Below, one piece after another: positions 7,476-15,798 of a stretch of 64,000 nt of DNA. The notes under the pieces were generated by a model. The model saw nothing but the letters and a program-made list of their open reading frames with translations. It had not been told where the DNA came from and did not search any database. How positions within the stretch are numbered: position 1 is the first letter of the stretch; the number at the start of each line of letters is the position of its first letter. The position numbers were made by a program, and so were the translations under genes. The DNA is from Micromonospora aurantiaca ATCC 27029 (lineage in GTDB: Bacteria; Actinomycetota; Actinomycetes; Mycobacteriales; Micromonosporaceae): contig NC_014391.1 in the NCBI RefSeq assembly GCF_000145235.1, positions 496,001 through 560,000 on the forward strand, written 5' to 3'.

Positions 7476-9173
7476 TCAGTCGACTGTGGGCAGCGACGGC
7501 CCGAGCACGTCGTCGGCGTCCACGATGGTGTACGCGTACCCCTGCTCGGCCAGGAACCGCTGCCGGTGCGCGGCGTACTCGGTGTCGATGGTGTCCCGGG
7601 AGACCACCGTGTAGAAGTGCGCCTGCCGGCCGTCGGCCTTCGGGCGCAGCACCCGGCCCAGCCGTTGCGCCTCCTCCTGCCGGGAGCCGAACGTGCCGGA
7701 CACCTGGATCGCCACCGCCGCCTCCGGCAGGTCGATGGAGAAGTTCCCGACCTTGGAGATGACCAGGGTGCGGATCTCGCCGGAGCGGAACGCGTCGAAC
7801 AGCCGCTCGCGCTCCTTGTTCGTTGTGGAGCCCTGCACGATCGGCGCGTCCAGGTATTCGCCGAGCTGGTGCAGCTGGTCGAGGAACCCACCGATGACGA
7901 GGACCTGCTCGGACGGGTGCCGGTCCACCAGGGCCCGCACCACGGGCAGCTTCGTGCGGGCGGTCGCCGCCATCCGGTAGCGCTCCTCGGCCTCCGCCGT
8001 CGCGTACGCCAGCCGCTCGGCGTCGGTGAGCGTCACCCGTACCTCGGTGCACTCCGCCGGGGCGATCCAGCCCTGCTGCTCGATGTCCTTCCACGGCGCG
8101 TCGTACCGCTTCGGGCCGATCAGGCTGAACACGTCGCCCTCGCGGCCGTCCTCGCGTACCAGAGTCGCGGTGAGGCCGAGCCGGCGACGGGCCTGGAGGT
8201 CCGCCGTGAAGCGGAAGATCGGCGCGGGCAGCAGATGCACCTCGTCGTAGACGACCAGGCCCCAGTCGCGGGCGCCGAACAGGTCCAGGTGGGTGAACGC
8301 GCCGCCGCGCCGTGAGGTGAGCACCTGGTACGTGGCGATGGTGACCGGGCGGATCTCCTTGCGCTCGCCCGAGTACTCGCCGATCTCCTCCTCGGTCAGC
8401 GACGTGCGGGCGATCAGCTCCCGCTTCCACTGCCGTCCCGCCACCGTGTTGGTGACCAGGATCAGCGTGGTCGCCTTCGCCTCGGCCATCGCCGCCGCCC
8501 CGACGAGCGTCTTGCCGGCGCCGCAGGGCAGCACCACCACGCCGGACCCGCCGGCCCAGAACGCCTCGACCGCCTCCCGCTGGTACGACCGCAGCGTCCA
8601 CGGCTTGCCGCCGTCCTTGCCGGACTCGGCCAGCTCGATCGGGTGCGCCTCGCCGTCCACGTACCCGGCGAGGTCCTCGGCCGGCCAGCCCAGCTTGAGC
8701 AGCGCCTGCTTGAGCCGCCCCCGCTCGGACGGGTGCACCGCGACGGTGTCGTCGTCGAGCTTCGCGCCGAGCATGCCGGCGAGCTTCTTGCTCTTGGCGA
8801 CCTCGATCAGCACCACCCGGTCGAGCGCGCGCAGCACCAGGCCGTGCACCGGGTCGTTGGCGAGCTGGAGCCGGCCGTACCGGTCCATCGTCTCGGCCAC
8901 GTCGACGAGCAGTCCGTGCGGCACCGGGTAGCGCGAATACTTGATCAGCGAGTCGACCACGCCCTCGGCGTCGTGGCCGGCGGCCCGGGCGTTCCACAGG
9001 CCAAGCGGCGTGAGCCGGTAGGTGTGCACGTGCTCGGGGGAGCGTTCCAGCTCGGCGAACGGCGCGATCGCCATCCGGCACGCCTGCGCGTCGGGGTGAT
9101 CCACCTCCAGCAGCAGCGTCTTGTCCGACTGCACGATCAGTGGTCCACCGCTCACGCCAGCGTCCTCTCGCAT
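7476..9173 (-). CDS. DNA repair helicase, XPB/Ssl2 family
   Basis: 565 residues from ATG 9173. The superfamily 2 helicase motifs are all present: Walker A PCGAGKT, DEVH in VVYDEVHLLP, motif III GLTATLVREDG, and the C-terminal QRLGRVLRPK. The N-terminal part (GPLIVQSDKTLLLEVDH onward) matches the damage-recognition and helicase-associated domains of bacterial XPB. Family members are ATP-dependent 3'-5' helicases linked to nucleotide excision repair. A longer frame reaching 9323 exists, but its extra 50 residues read through a 15-bp tandem repeat (PGDRVPGDEFPG) and are probably leader sequence. The partner-like protein lies at 10607-13069. Confidence 0.93.
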   Translation of the reverse strand: MREDAGVSGGPLIVQSDKTLLLEVDHPDAQACRMAIAPFAELERSPEHVHTYRLTPLGLWNARAAGHDAEGVVDSLIKYSRYPVPHGLLVDVAETMDRYGRLQLANDPVHGLVLRALDRVVLIEVAKSKKLAGMLGAKLDDDTVAVHPSERGRLKQALLKLGWPAEDLAGYVDGEAHPIELAESGKDGGKPWTLRSYQREAVEAFWAGGSGVVVLPCGAGKTLVGAAAMAEAKATTLILVTNTVAGRQWKRELIARTSLTEEEIGEYSGERKEIRPVTIATYQVLTSRRGGAFTHLDLFGARDWGLVVYDEVHLLPAPIFRFTADLQARRRLGLTATLVREDGREGDVFSLIGPKRYDAPWKDIEQQGWIAPAECTEVRVTLTDAERLAYATAEAEERYRMAATARTKLPVVRALVDRHPSEQVLVIGGFLDQLHQLGEYLDAPIVQGSTTNKERERLFDAFRSGEIRTLVISKVGNFSIDLPEAAVAIQVSGTFGSRQEEAQRLGRVLRPKADGRQAHFYTVVSRDTIDTEYAAHRQRFLAEQGYAYTIVDADDVLGPSLPTVD

Positions 9174-9232
9174 CGCCCGGAACCCGCTGCCCGGAAACTC
9201 GTCGCCCGGAACCCGGTCGCCCGGCATCCCGT
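9174..9232. repeat. 15-bp tandem repeat in XPB leader
   Basis: Four head-to-tail units of CGCCCGGAACCCGCT-like sequence (one unit is 14 bp) lie directly upstream of the chosen XPB start. If translated on the reverse strand they give a repeated GDRVPGDE-like peptide. The units differ at a few positions. The array is either a small leader minisatellite or an N-terminal length polymorphism. Confidence 0.6.
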
Positions 9233-9371
9233 CCGCACCCCGGCTGACCTGCCGCAGGCCGACCATCCAGTGTTGCACGCCGGAGGGCGCCGCAAAAAAG
9301 TCTCGCTGGACAGGCAACGTCATACTCGTCCCACACGTCTAGCAAGCGGGACAACTGTCCAGGGAGGGCCC

Positions 9372-10247
9372 ATGCAGCGTGTCCGGTTTCTCGCCCGGGT
9401 CACCGCCCTGGCGGTGGTCGTGCTGGTCGGTGTCGGCGCCTGTGCGCTCGATCCGCAGGCGGAAGGCGCCGGGGGGAGCACCCCCGGCCCGGTCGGGCTG
9501 ACGGAGGGAGCATCGGGGGCGAGCGCGTCGCCCACGCCGGAACAGCCGGTCACGTCCCCGTCGGCGCAGCCGAGCCGGACGGCCTCGCCGAAACCCTCCC
9601 GGTCGCCCGGGGCGACGAAGACGACGAAGCCCGAGCCGAAGCCGAGCGCGTCCGCCGGGTGCCCGCAGGGGGAGCACCAGCGGGCCGTGGAGACCTACCT
9701 GACCCGGCTGGGCGGCTTCGGGACGCTGACCGTGGACGGCGAGCAGTCCGCCGCCGACTGCGCCGCGATCAAGAAGTTCCAGATCCGGTACGGGATCAGC
9801 CCGTCCTCCGGCCGCGCCGGCCCCACCACGTACGACGTGGCGAAGCGGCTCGCCGCCACCGACACCGCAAGGTGCAAGGCGGGTTCCCGGCTCACCTTCT
9901 GCGTCGACCTGACCCGGCAGACGGTCTGGGCGATGCGCGGCGGGAAGGTGGTGATGGGACCGACAGTCACCCGCACCGGCATGTCCGGCTACGCCACCCC
10001 CGCCGGCACGTACTCGGTGGGCCGGAAGAACCCGCGCGAGTGGTCCAACCCGTACGAGGTGTGGCTGCCGTACTGGCAGCAGTTCAACGGCGGGATCGGC
10101 TTCCACGAGACCACCACCTACCTGCACAACGGCGCGATCGGTTCGCACGGCTGCGTGAACCTGCTGCACCGTGACGCGGTACGCCTGTGGGAGCTGGGCT
10201 CGGTCGGCACCCGCGTGGTCGTGATCGGCCGCCGCCCCGGCACCTGA
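9372..10247 (+). CDS. L,D-transpeptidase lipoprotein (YkuD domain)
   Basis: 291 residues. The N-terminus has a signal with a lipobox-like VGAC (Cys about residue 24). A Ser/Thr/Pro/Lys-rich linker (about 35-95) suited to crossing the wall follows. Next is a putative peptidoglycan-binding region (about 100-165, with VDGEQSAADCAAIKKFQ), and then the YkuD catalytic domain. The active-site signature is HNGAIGSHGCVNL, where His and Cys are catalytic. These enzymes form 3-3 peptidoglycan cross-links or attach proteins to the wall. The ATG follows GGGAGGG. It is divergent from the XPB gene and ends in a strong hairpin. Confidence 0.92.
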   Translation: MQRVRFLARVTALAVVVLVGVGACALDPQAEGAGGSTPGPVGLTEGASGASASPTPEQPVTSPSAQPSRTASPKPSRSPGATKTTKPEPKPSASAGCPQGEHQRAVETYLTRLGGFGTLTVDGEQSAADCAAIKKFQIRYGISPSSGRAGPTTYDVAKRLAATDTARCKAGSRLTFCVDLTRQTVWAMRGGKVVMGPTVTRTGMSGYATPAGTYSVGRKNPREWSNPYEVWLPYWQQFNGGIGFHETTTYLHNGAIGSHGCVNLLHRDAVRLWELGSVGTRVVVIGRRPGT

Positions 10248-10271
10248 GCCCCGGAACCCGTTCCACCCGTG

Positions 10272-10319
10272 ACCGGAGCGCCCGGATCAGGGTTTTAACC
10301 CCTGTCCGCGCGCTCCGGT
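10272..10319 (+). terminator. Terminator hairpin after the L,D-transpeptidase gene
   Basis: Perfect 10-bp outer arms ACCGGAGCGC and GCGCTCCGGT enclose a second, imperfect inverted repeat with the loop GGTTTTAACC. It starts 25 bp after the stop and ends 50 bp before the next start. There is no U-run, as is common in high-GC actinobacteria. Confidence 0.75.
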
Positions 10320-10368
10320 TGGTGTAACCCTGGAAGCCGGGTCCATGCCGGGACGGGGAGGGACTGTC

Positions 10369-10605
10369 ATGACCGTTGACCAGGACGTGCTTCCCGAGGA
10401 CGAGCGGACGCGGCAGCAGGAGGTGCCCACGGCGGTCGTGCTCGCCTACGCGGCCGCCGCGGCGGGGGTGTTCGGCTGGTTCCTGTTCGGGCTGCTGGTG
10501 CAGCAGCAGGGCTTCGTCGACTCGGTGGGCGAGTCGGCCGGTGCGGCGTTCGCGTTGCTGCTGGCCGTGTCGGTGATCGGCACGCTGCGCCGCAACGGGG
10601 AGTAG
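10369..10605 (+). CDS. Small two-TM membrane protein
   Basis: 78 residues from ATG 10369, with GGGAGGG upstream. An acidic, polar N-terminus (TVDQDVLPEDERTRQQE) is followed by two hydrophobic helices (VVLAYAAAAAGVFGWFLFGL and AGAAFALLLAVSVIG) and a short basic end. I do not recognise the family. It converges on the 820-residue helicase-associated gene with one base between the stop codons. Confidence 0.7.
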   Translation: MTVDQDVLPEDERTRQQEVPTAVVLAYAAAAAGVFGWFLFGLLVQQQGFVDSVGESAGAAFALLLAVSVIGTLRRNGE

Positions 10606-10606
10606 C

Positions 10607-13069
10607 TCACTCCTCCAGCACCGCCGCAGTGATCCGGTGCAGCGCGAACGTGTGCAGCATCTCCGTCCGGTCGTCCTCGGCGCGCAGGTAGCCGGCGCCG
10701 ATCGACACCGGCCGGACCAGCCGGGACGCGGTCGCCCCGTGCGCGTCGACGTAGCCGACCCAGACCAGCGCCTTGTCCCGTACCGCCTGCTGGAGCACCG
10801 CCAGCGCGTCGCCGTGCCCGGACACGGGCGCGGGACCGCCGGCCGCCGGGGCGCCGCGGACCACCGCCGGGGCCCGCCGCGCCGCCCGGGCCGCCGCCTC
10901 GCCCCGGCGGATCTGCTCCACCACGCCGAGCAGGCGGGGCATCGGCAGCTTCGGCGTGGCGAGCGGGTCGACCGCACGGCCGATCGCGGTACGCGCCGGC
11001 GCCCGCCGGGTCTTCGGCCGCGCCAGCACAGTCGCTCCGCTGGCGTCCTCCGGCACCGGGGCGTACCCGGCGTCGCGCAGCGCGGTGAGCATCCGGTTGA
11101 CCTGGTACGGGGTGACCAGCACCGTGGGCGCGAGCCGGCGGAACGCCAGCGGCTCCAGTCGCCGGTCCGCCTGCACCTCGCTGAGCAGCGTCTCGTCGTC
11201 GCTGCGCACGTACGCGCCGGCCGACCCGACGCGCAGCCCGCCGTGCTTGCGGGCCGCGTCGTCGACCAGATAGGTCAGGCCCTGCGGCACCGGGGTACGC
11301 GAGCGGCGGCGGAACAGCGCGTGCAGGTCGTCGGCGGTGTAGCCGGCGTCGAGCGCCCGCCTGATGCTCGCCGTGGTGACCCGGTGCACGCTGGCTCCGC
11401 CCGCCGACTCGTGCTCGGCCACCACGTCCAGTTCGGCGGCGAGCGCCGGGTCGGGCGGGCCGGGCACCACCACTGTCAGGTCGGCCTGCACCAGCACGTG
11501 GTCGACCGGGGCGGGCAGCAGCCCGTCCAGCGCCCGTACTGTCGTCGACGCGTCGCCCGACTCGGCGTCGGAGCGCAGCCCGAGCGGGTCGTCACCGCGC
11601 TCGTCGGCCTCGGTCAGCTCGGCGAGCAGCAGCCGCCCGTACGAGGTGAGCGCATTGAGCCCGGTCACGCCCAGCGTGGCGGCCTCGGCGAGCACCTCCC
11701 GGTGCGCCGTCTCCCGCCCCCGGGCCCGCCGCGGCGCGCGCCAGTCCAGCAGTTCCAGCACCTCGTCGGTGGTCGGGGCGGTGCCGGGTGGCAGGTCGGC
11801 CAGCACGGCGAGCACCGCACGCCGGGCGGCCGGCGCCCCTGCTCGTTCCGCCTCGGCGGAGAGCACCGAGATGGGCCGGTCCCGGTCGTCGCGCTGCCCG
11901 ATCAGGCCGGCCTGGCGGGGCATCGACATCCAGGCGCGGGCGAGCTGCTCCCAGCGCTGGGCCAGCGACACCGCGCGCCACACCTCGTATCCGCCGGTGG
12001 GCAGGATCTGCTGGTCGCCGCCGTACCGGGTGGTGGCCGCGCCGGTCAGCTCCATCTCGCCGGTCAGTCCGGCCGCGTACGCCACCTCGAACAGCAGCGC
12101 GGTGGTCGGCTCGTCCAGCCCGAGGCCACGGGCGAGCCGCCGCAGGTCCCGTACGCCGACGCCGCCGGAGCGCAGGACCGGTGCCGGTTCGGCGGTCAGC
12201 GCCTCCAGCATCGCCTCGGTGTGCCGGACCACCTCCATGGTCTGCCCGGCGCCGGCCGAGTCGACGGACTTCACCTCGCGCGGCGGGCCGGACACCACCG
12301 GCGGGCTGGTGCGCAGCGGGCCGAGCGGACCGGCGTCGCGGCGCAGCACCAGCCCCACCTCGCGGGGCAGCTCGACGGTGCCGTTGCGGCCGCCGGACAT
12401 CCGGACCAGGAGCCGGTGCTCGACCAGCCAGCGGATCGGCGAGCCGGTCGGCGCGCCGCCGTTCACCAGGTCGGGCGGGAGCACGTCCTCGGCGCCGGTG
12501 GCGGGGGCCTCCAGCGCGCCGGGGGCCACGGTCCCGACCGGCGGCCCGGCGGCGAGCCGGTCCAGGACCGCGCGGGCCGAGGGCGGCGCGGACAGCAGCG
12601 TCCGCCGCAGTCTCGCCGGGTCCGCGCAGAGCGCCGCCGCGCGCGGGTCCAGCTCCGCCGCCGGCCGGCCCAGCCCCGCCGGGTACGGGGACACCTCGTC
12701 GATGCCGCCGGCCACGCACAGGTCGTGCTCGGGGCCGTACAGCAGGAACCGGGCCCGGAGCCGGTCGACGGCGGCGCGGACCGCTGTCGGGGCGGGCGGC
12801 TGCGGCCCGGCGGTGGCCATGGCGAGGATCTGGTCGGTGGAGGTGGCGCCCTCGGGACCGCGGGTGAGCCGGGCGGCGTCGAGGATCTGGAGGGTGAACT
12901 GGTCCAGCCCGTCGAGCGCCCGGGCCACGGAGACCCGGGACTGGGCGCGCAGGGCGAGGGCGGACACGTCGGCCGGCACCGGCACGACGAGGTCCGGCCG
13001 CAGCTGGAGCAGGGCGGCAAGCGACTCGTCGGGGAGGGCCCGCAGGTGGTCGGCGAGTGAGGTGGTCAT
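10607..13069 (-). CDS. Helicase-associated domain protein with C-terminal WYL-like module
   Basis: 820 residues. It belongs to the large actinobacterial family annotated as helicase-associated or XPB/Ssl2-like, often encoded near XPB. Residues about 500-690 carry the helicase C-terminal-like region (LVQADLTVVVPGPPDP, QGLTYLVDDAARKHG, VTPYQVNRMLTALRDAGY). The last 60 residues (VWVGYVDAHGATASRLV, PVSIGAGYLRAEDD, FALHRITAA) read like a WYL domain, a ligand- or nucleic-acid-sensing fold. I find no Walker A motif, so it should not be an active ATPase by itself. A cooperative repair or regulatory role with XPB is inference. Confidence 0.8.
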   Translation of the reverse strand: MTTSLADHLRALPDESLAALLQLRPDLVVPVPADVSALALRAQSRVSVARALDGLDQFTLQILDAARLTRGPEGATSTDQILAMATAGPQPPAPTAVRAAVDRLRARFLLYGPEHDLCVAGGIDEVSPYPAGLGRPAAELDPRAAALCADPARLRRTLLSAPPSARAVLDRLAAGPPVGTVAPGALEAPATGAEDVLPPDLVNGGAPTGSPIRWLVEHRLLVRMSGGRNGTVELPREVGLVLRRDAGPLGPLRTSPPVVSGPPREVKSVDSAGAGQTMEVVRHTEAMLEALTAEPAPVLRSGGVGVRDLRRLARGLGLDEPTTALLFEVAYAAGLTGEMELTGAATTRYGGDQQILPTGGYEVWRAVSLAQRWEQLARAWMSMPRQAGLIGQRDDRDRPISVLSAEAERAGAPAARRAVLAVLADLPPGTAPTTDEVLELLDWRAPRRARGRETAHREVLAEAATLGVTGLNALTSYGRLLLAELTEADERGDDPLGLRSDAESGDASTTVRALDGLLPAPVDHVLVQADLTVVVPGPPDPALAAELDVVAEHESAGGASVHRVTTASIRRALDAGYTADDLHALFRRRSRTPVPQGLTYLVDDAARKHGGLRVGSAGAYVRSDDETLLSEVQADRRLEPLAFRRLAPTVLVTPYQVNRMLTALRDAGYAPVPEDASGATVLARPKTRRAPARTAIGRAVDPLATPKLPMPRLLGVVEQIRRGEAAARAARRAPAVVRGAPAAGGPAPVSGHGDALAVLQQAVRDKALVWVGYVDAHGATASRLVRPVSIGAGYLRAEDDRTEMLHTFALHRITAAVLEE

Positions 13070-13106
13070 CGTCGTACCACGCTAGCCCGCTGGGTAGGTT
13101 CTCGGC

Positions 13107-13730
13107 ATGTCTCCGCTGATGGTCGGCTTCGACCTCGACATGACCCTGGTCGACTCCCGGCCCGGGATCGCCGCCGCGTTCCGGGCGCTTACCGCGCGCA
13201 CGGGCGTGCACGTGGACGGGGAACTGGCCGTCTCCCGGCTGGGCCCGCCGCTGCGTACCGAGCTGGCGCACTGGTTCCCGCCGGAGCGCGTCGAGGAGGC
13301 GGTGACGCTCTACCGGGAGCTGTATCCGGCGTACGCGATCACGCCGACCGTGCCGATGCCGGGTGCGGAGGCCGCGCTGCGCGCGGTGCAGGCGCGCGGC
13401 GGGCGGACGATGGTGGTGACCGCGAAGATGGGCCGGCTGGCGAAGCTGCACCTGGACCACCTCGGGCTACCGGTGGACGAGCTGGCCGGGGACGTGTTCG
13501 CCGAGCAGAAGGCGGTCGCGTTGCGCGAGCACGGCGCGACGCTCTACGTGGGCGACCACGTGGCCGACATGGCCGCCGCGCGAGCCGCGGGAATCCCGGG
13601 CGTGGCAGTGGCGACCGGCCCGTGCTCGGCCGACGAACTGACCGAGGCCGGGGCGTACCTGGTGCTTGATGATCTCGTCGAATTCCCGAGGGCGCTGGAC
13701 CGGATCATCGGGCTAGCCTTGGAGGGGTAG
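13107..13730 (+). CDS. HAD-family hydrolase, phosphoglycolate phosphatase-like
   Basis: 207 residues. HAD motif I is GFDLDMTLVDS, where Asp is the nucleophile. Motif II lies in TMVVTAK, and motif IV in YVGDHVADM. A helical cap sits between motifs I and II. Such enzymes hydrolyse small phosphate esters; the substrate cannot be assigned. It is divergent from the helicase-associated gene, with 37 bp between starts, and lies 28 bp before the cold-shock gene on the same strand, so these two may be cotranscribed. Confidence 0.88.
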   Translation: MSPLMVGFDLDMTLVDSRPGIAAAFRALTARTGVHVDGELAVSRLGPPLRTELAHWFPPERVEEAVTLYRELYPAYAITPTVPMPGAEAALRAVQARGGRTMVVTAKMGRLAKLHLDHLGLPVDELAGDVFAEQKAVALREHGATLYVGDHVADMAAARAAGIPGVAVATGPCSADELTEAGAYLVLDDLVEFPRALDRIIGLALEG

Positions 13731-13758
13731 ACGGTTCGAGTGGAGCGGGGTTCAACAG

Positions 13759-14145
13759 GTGCCGACGGGTCGAGTGAAGTGGTACGACGCCGCCAAGGGG
13801 TACGGGTTCGTCACCAGTGACGAGGGTGGCGACGTGTTCCTGCCGAAGGGCGCGCTACCGGCGGGTGTCGCCGACCTGAAGGGTGGCCAGCGGGTCGATT
13901 TCAGCGTGGTCGACAGCCGGCGGGGCGCCCAGGCGATGGGGGTCAAGCTGCTGGAGGCGCCGCCGTCCGTGGCGGAGCTGCGCCGCCGGCCGGCCGAGGA
14001 ACTCCACGGCCTGGTCGAAGACATGATCAAGGTGCTGGAGGCGAAGGTCCAGCCGGACCTGCGCCGGGGTCGCTTCCCGGATCGGAAGACCGCGCAGAAG
14101 ATCGCTCAGCTGGTCCACGCGGTGGCGCGCGAGCTGGAGGTCTGA
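13759..14145 (+). CDS. Cold-shock domain protein with C-terminal helical extension
   Basis: 128 residues from GTG. Residues 1-66 form a cold-shock (CSD) beta barrel: TGRVKWYDAAKGYGFV contains RNP-1 (KGYGFV), and DVFLPKGAL stands in place of the usual DVFVH RNP-2. The replacement of the usual aromatic/His residues suggests altered nucleic-acid binding. Residues about 70-128 are helical and charged, absent from the usual 67-residue CspA. The last 40 bp overlap the 3' end of convergent mqnD, an antisense overlap at the transcript level. Confidence 0.85.
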   Translation: MPTGRVKWYDAAKGYGFVTSDEGGDVFLPKGALPAGVADLKGGQRVDFSVVDSRRGAQAMGVKLLEAPPSVAELRRRPAEELHGLVEDMIKVLEAKVQPDLRRGRFPDRKTAQKIAQLVHAVARELEV

Positions 14146-14936
14146 GGGACGAGCCCGGCGTCGGCGGCCCGGCCCAGCAGCGCCTCCACGGCGGCGAAGC
14201 CGGCCTCTCCCAGGTCGGCGGTGAACTCGTTGACGTAGAGGCCGATGTGCCGGTCCACCACGTCGGGCTCCATCTCCTGAGCGTGCGTAAGGACGTACTC
14301 GCGGCTGGCCTCCGGGTCGGCCCACGCCTGGCGTACCGACTCGCGGATCCATGCGGCGGCGTCGACCGGGTCGACGGCGCCCCGGCGGGCCAGGATCGCG
14401 CCGAGCGGGATCGGCAGCCCGGTGTCGCCCTCCCACCACTCGCCCAGGTCGACCAGGGCGGTCAGCCCGTGCCGCGGGTAGGTGAAGCGCGCCTCGTGGA
14501 TGACCAGGCCCGCGTCGTACCGGCCGGCGGCCACGCCCGGCATGATCTCGTGGAACGGCACCACCTCGATCCGCGCCGGTGCCTGGTCGGCCGCCCAGAG
14601 GCGGAACAGCAGGTACGCGGTGGTCCGCTCGCCGGGCACCGCCACCGTCGCGCCGGACAGGTCGGTCCGGTCGCCACGGGTCAGCACCAGCGGCCCGCAG
14701 CCCCGGCCCAGCGCGCCGCCGCAGGGCAGCAGGTGGTAGTCGTCGAGCAGCCAGGGCAGCGCCGCGTAGCTGACCTTCACCAGGTCGAACGCGCCCCGCT
14801 CGGCGGCGGTGTTCGTGACGTCGACGTCCGCGTAGGTCACCTCGACCGCCGGCGCGCCCGGCACCCGGCCGTGCACGAGGGCGTCGAAGACGAACGTGTC
14901 GTTGGGGCAGGGGGAGATCGCCAGGGAGAGCGCCAC
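14106..14936 (-). CDS. mqnD: 1,4-dihydroxy-6-naphthoate synthase, futalosine menaquinone pathway
   Basis: 276 residues. The N-terminal SPCPNDTFVFDALVHG is the diagnostic MqnD signature. The periplasmic-binding-protein-like fold continues through DVDVTNTAAERGAFDLVKVS and IPLGAILARR. The enzyme converts cyclic dehypoxanthinyl futalosine to 1,4-dihydroxy-6-naphthoate. Together with mqnB 1.9 kb away it shows that this organism makes menaquinone by the futalosine route. The C-terminus extends about 14 residues into the region antisense to the cold-shock gene. Confidence 0.93.
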   Translation of the reverse strand: MALSLAISPCPNDTFVFDALVHGRVPGAPAVEVTYADVDVTNTAAERGAFDLVKVSYAALPWLLDDYHLLPCGGALGRGCGPLVLTRGDRTDLSGATVAVPGERTTAYLLFRLWAADQAPARIEVVPFHEIMPGVAAGRYDAGLVIHEARFTYPRHGLTALVDLGEWWEGDTGLPIPLGAILARRGAVDPVDAAAWIRESVRQAWADPEASREYVLTHAQEMEPDVVDRHIGLYVNEFTADLGEAGFAAVEALLGRAADAGLVPQTSSSRATAWTS

Positions 14937-14970
14937 GGTCCCACCGTAACCCCGGCGGCCGGGCGGCCCG

Positions 14971-15681
14971 TCACCCCGTCCGGTGTGACGTCCAGCCGTT
15001 CCGGTGCAGCCGCTCGATGCCGTCGAGCAGCAGGTCCAGCGCGAATTCGAACTCGAACTGGTCGTCGCAGCCCGGGCCGACCACCGAGTCGTCGTCGTGG
15101 GACGCGGCGGTGGCGATGGCCGCGAGGTGCGGGAACCGGGCGGCCGCCTCCGGCGGCAGGTCCGCCGGCGGGTCGGCGCTCGTCGCGCCGGACCGGCCCG
15201 CCTGCCGGGAGGTGTCGAACAGCTCCTGGCTGAAGCCCAGCACGCGGCTGCCCAGCGCGTGCATGACGTGGTGGGCCAGGTCGGTGGAGAACCCGCCCGC
15301 CCGCAGCGCGCCCACTGTCGAGTCGAGGTACGCGAGGACGGCCGGCGTGGGCGTGGTCCGGGACTCGATCGCCAGCGACGCCCACGGGTGGCGGAGCAGC
15401 ATCTGCCGCGCCGACAGGATGCGCCGGCGGATCGACTGCTTCCAGTCGCCGGCCGCCGGCGGGTCGATCTCCGCGACGACGATGTCGATCATGCCGTCGA
15501 GCAGTTCGTCCTTGTTCGCCACGTGCTTGTAGAGGGCCATCGGCACGACGCCCAGGTCCTGCGCGAGGTTGCGCATGCTCAGCGACTCGATGCCGGTCCG
15601 GTCGGCGAGCACGACTGCGGTACGCAGGACGCGATCCCTGGTCAGGGGTGTCCGGCGCACCGTCTCCGTCTGCTCCGCCAT
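14971..15681 (-). CDS. TetR family regulator with TetR_C_1-type C-terminal domain
   Basis: 236 residues from ATG 15681; the longer open frame reaching 16431 runs over the divergent oxidoreductase and is spurious. The HTH is LTRDRVLRTAVVLADRTG followed by SMRNLAQDLGVVPMALYKHV. The C-terminal region (ADWKQSIRRRILSARQ-like, ESRTTPTPAVLAYLDS) resembles TetR regulators of the TetR(B) C-terminal class. The 117-bp divergent gap to the oxidoreductase carries two perfect 17-bp palindromes, the expected binding sites. Likely autoregulatory and repressor of the oxidoreductase. Confidence 0.9.
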   Translation of the reverse strand: MAEQTETVRRTPLTRDRVLRTAVVLADRTGIESLSMRNLAQDLGVVPMALYKHVANKDELLDGMIDIVVAEIDPPAAGDWKQSIRRRILSARQMLLRHPWASLAIESRTTPTPAVLAYLDSTVGALRAGGFSTDLAHHVMHALGSRVLGFSQELFDTSRQAGRSGATSADPPADLPPEAAARFPHLAAIATAASHDDDSVVGPGCDDQFEFEFALDLLLDGIERLHRNGWTSHRTG

Positions 15682-15724
15682 GTCGTCCCCAGTCCTCCCG
15701 AAGGCCGTTGACACAGTAACCGTC

Positions 15725-15753
15725 TTGACTGGTGTACGGCGTACACCTAGCCT
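15725..15753 (+). promoter_or_regulatory. Promoter for oxidoreductase with operator in the spacer
   Basis: TTGACT (15725-15730) and TAGCCT (15748-15753) are separated by 17 bp, and the first 17-bp palindrome fills that spacer exactly. A repressor bound there would block polymerase. A second TTGACA at 15708-15713 lacks a good -10 partner. Confidence 0.5.
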
Positions 15754-15781
15754 TGTCCCATGATGGTGTACGCCGTACACC
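15731..15781. promoter_or_regulatory. Twin perfect 17-bp palindromic operators
   Basis: GGTGTACGGCGTACACC (15731-15747) and GGTGTACGCCGTACACC (15765-15781) are perfect 8-1-8 palindromes and exact reverse complements of each other. Centres are 34 bp apart. They lie between the divergent TetR and oxidoreductase starts, the second only 17 bp before the oxidoreductase start and overlapping its leader. Confidence 0.8.
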
Positions 15782-15798
15782 TGGGAGGGAGTGGCGAC

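Noticed and set aside
4549..9354. A 1601-residue reverse-strand open frame across the Ig-repeat and XPB genes
   Set aside because: Shadow frame of high-GC coding DNA: Arg/Gly/Val/Ala-rich, no domains, and it covers two clear genes on other frames.
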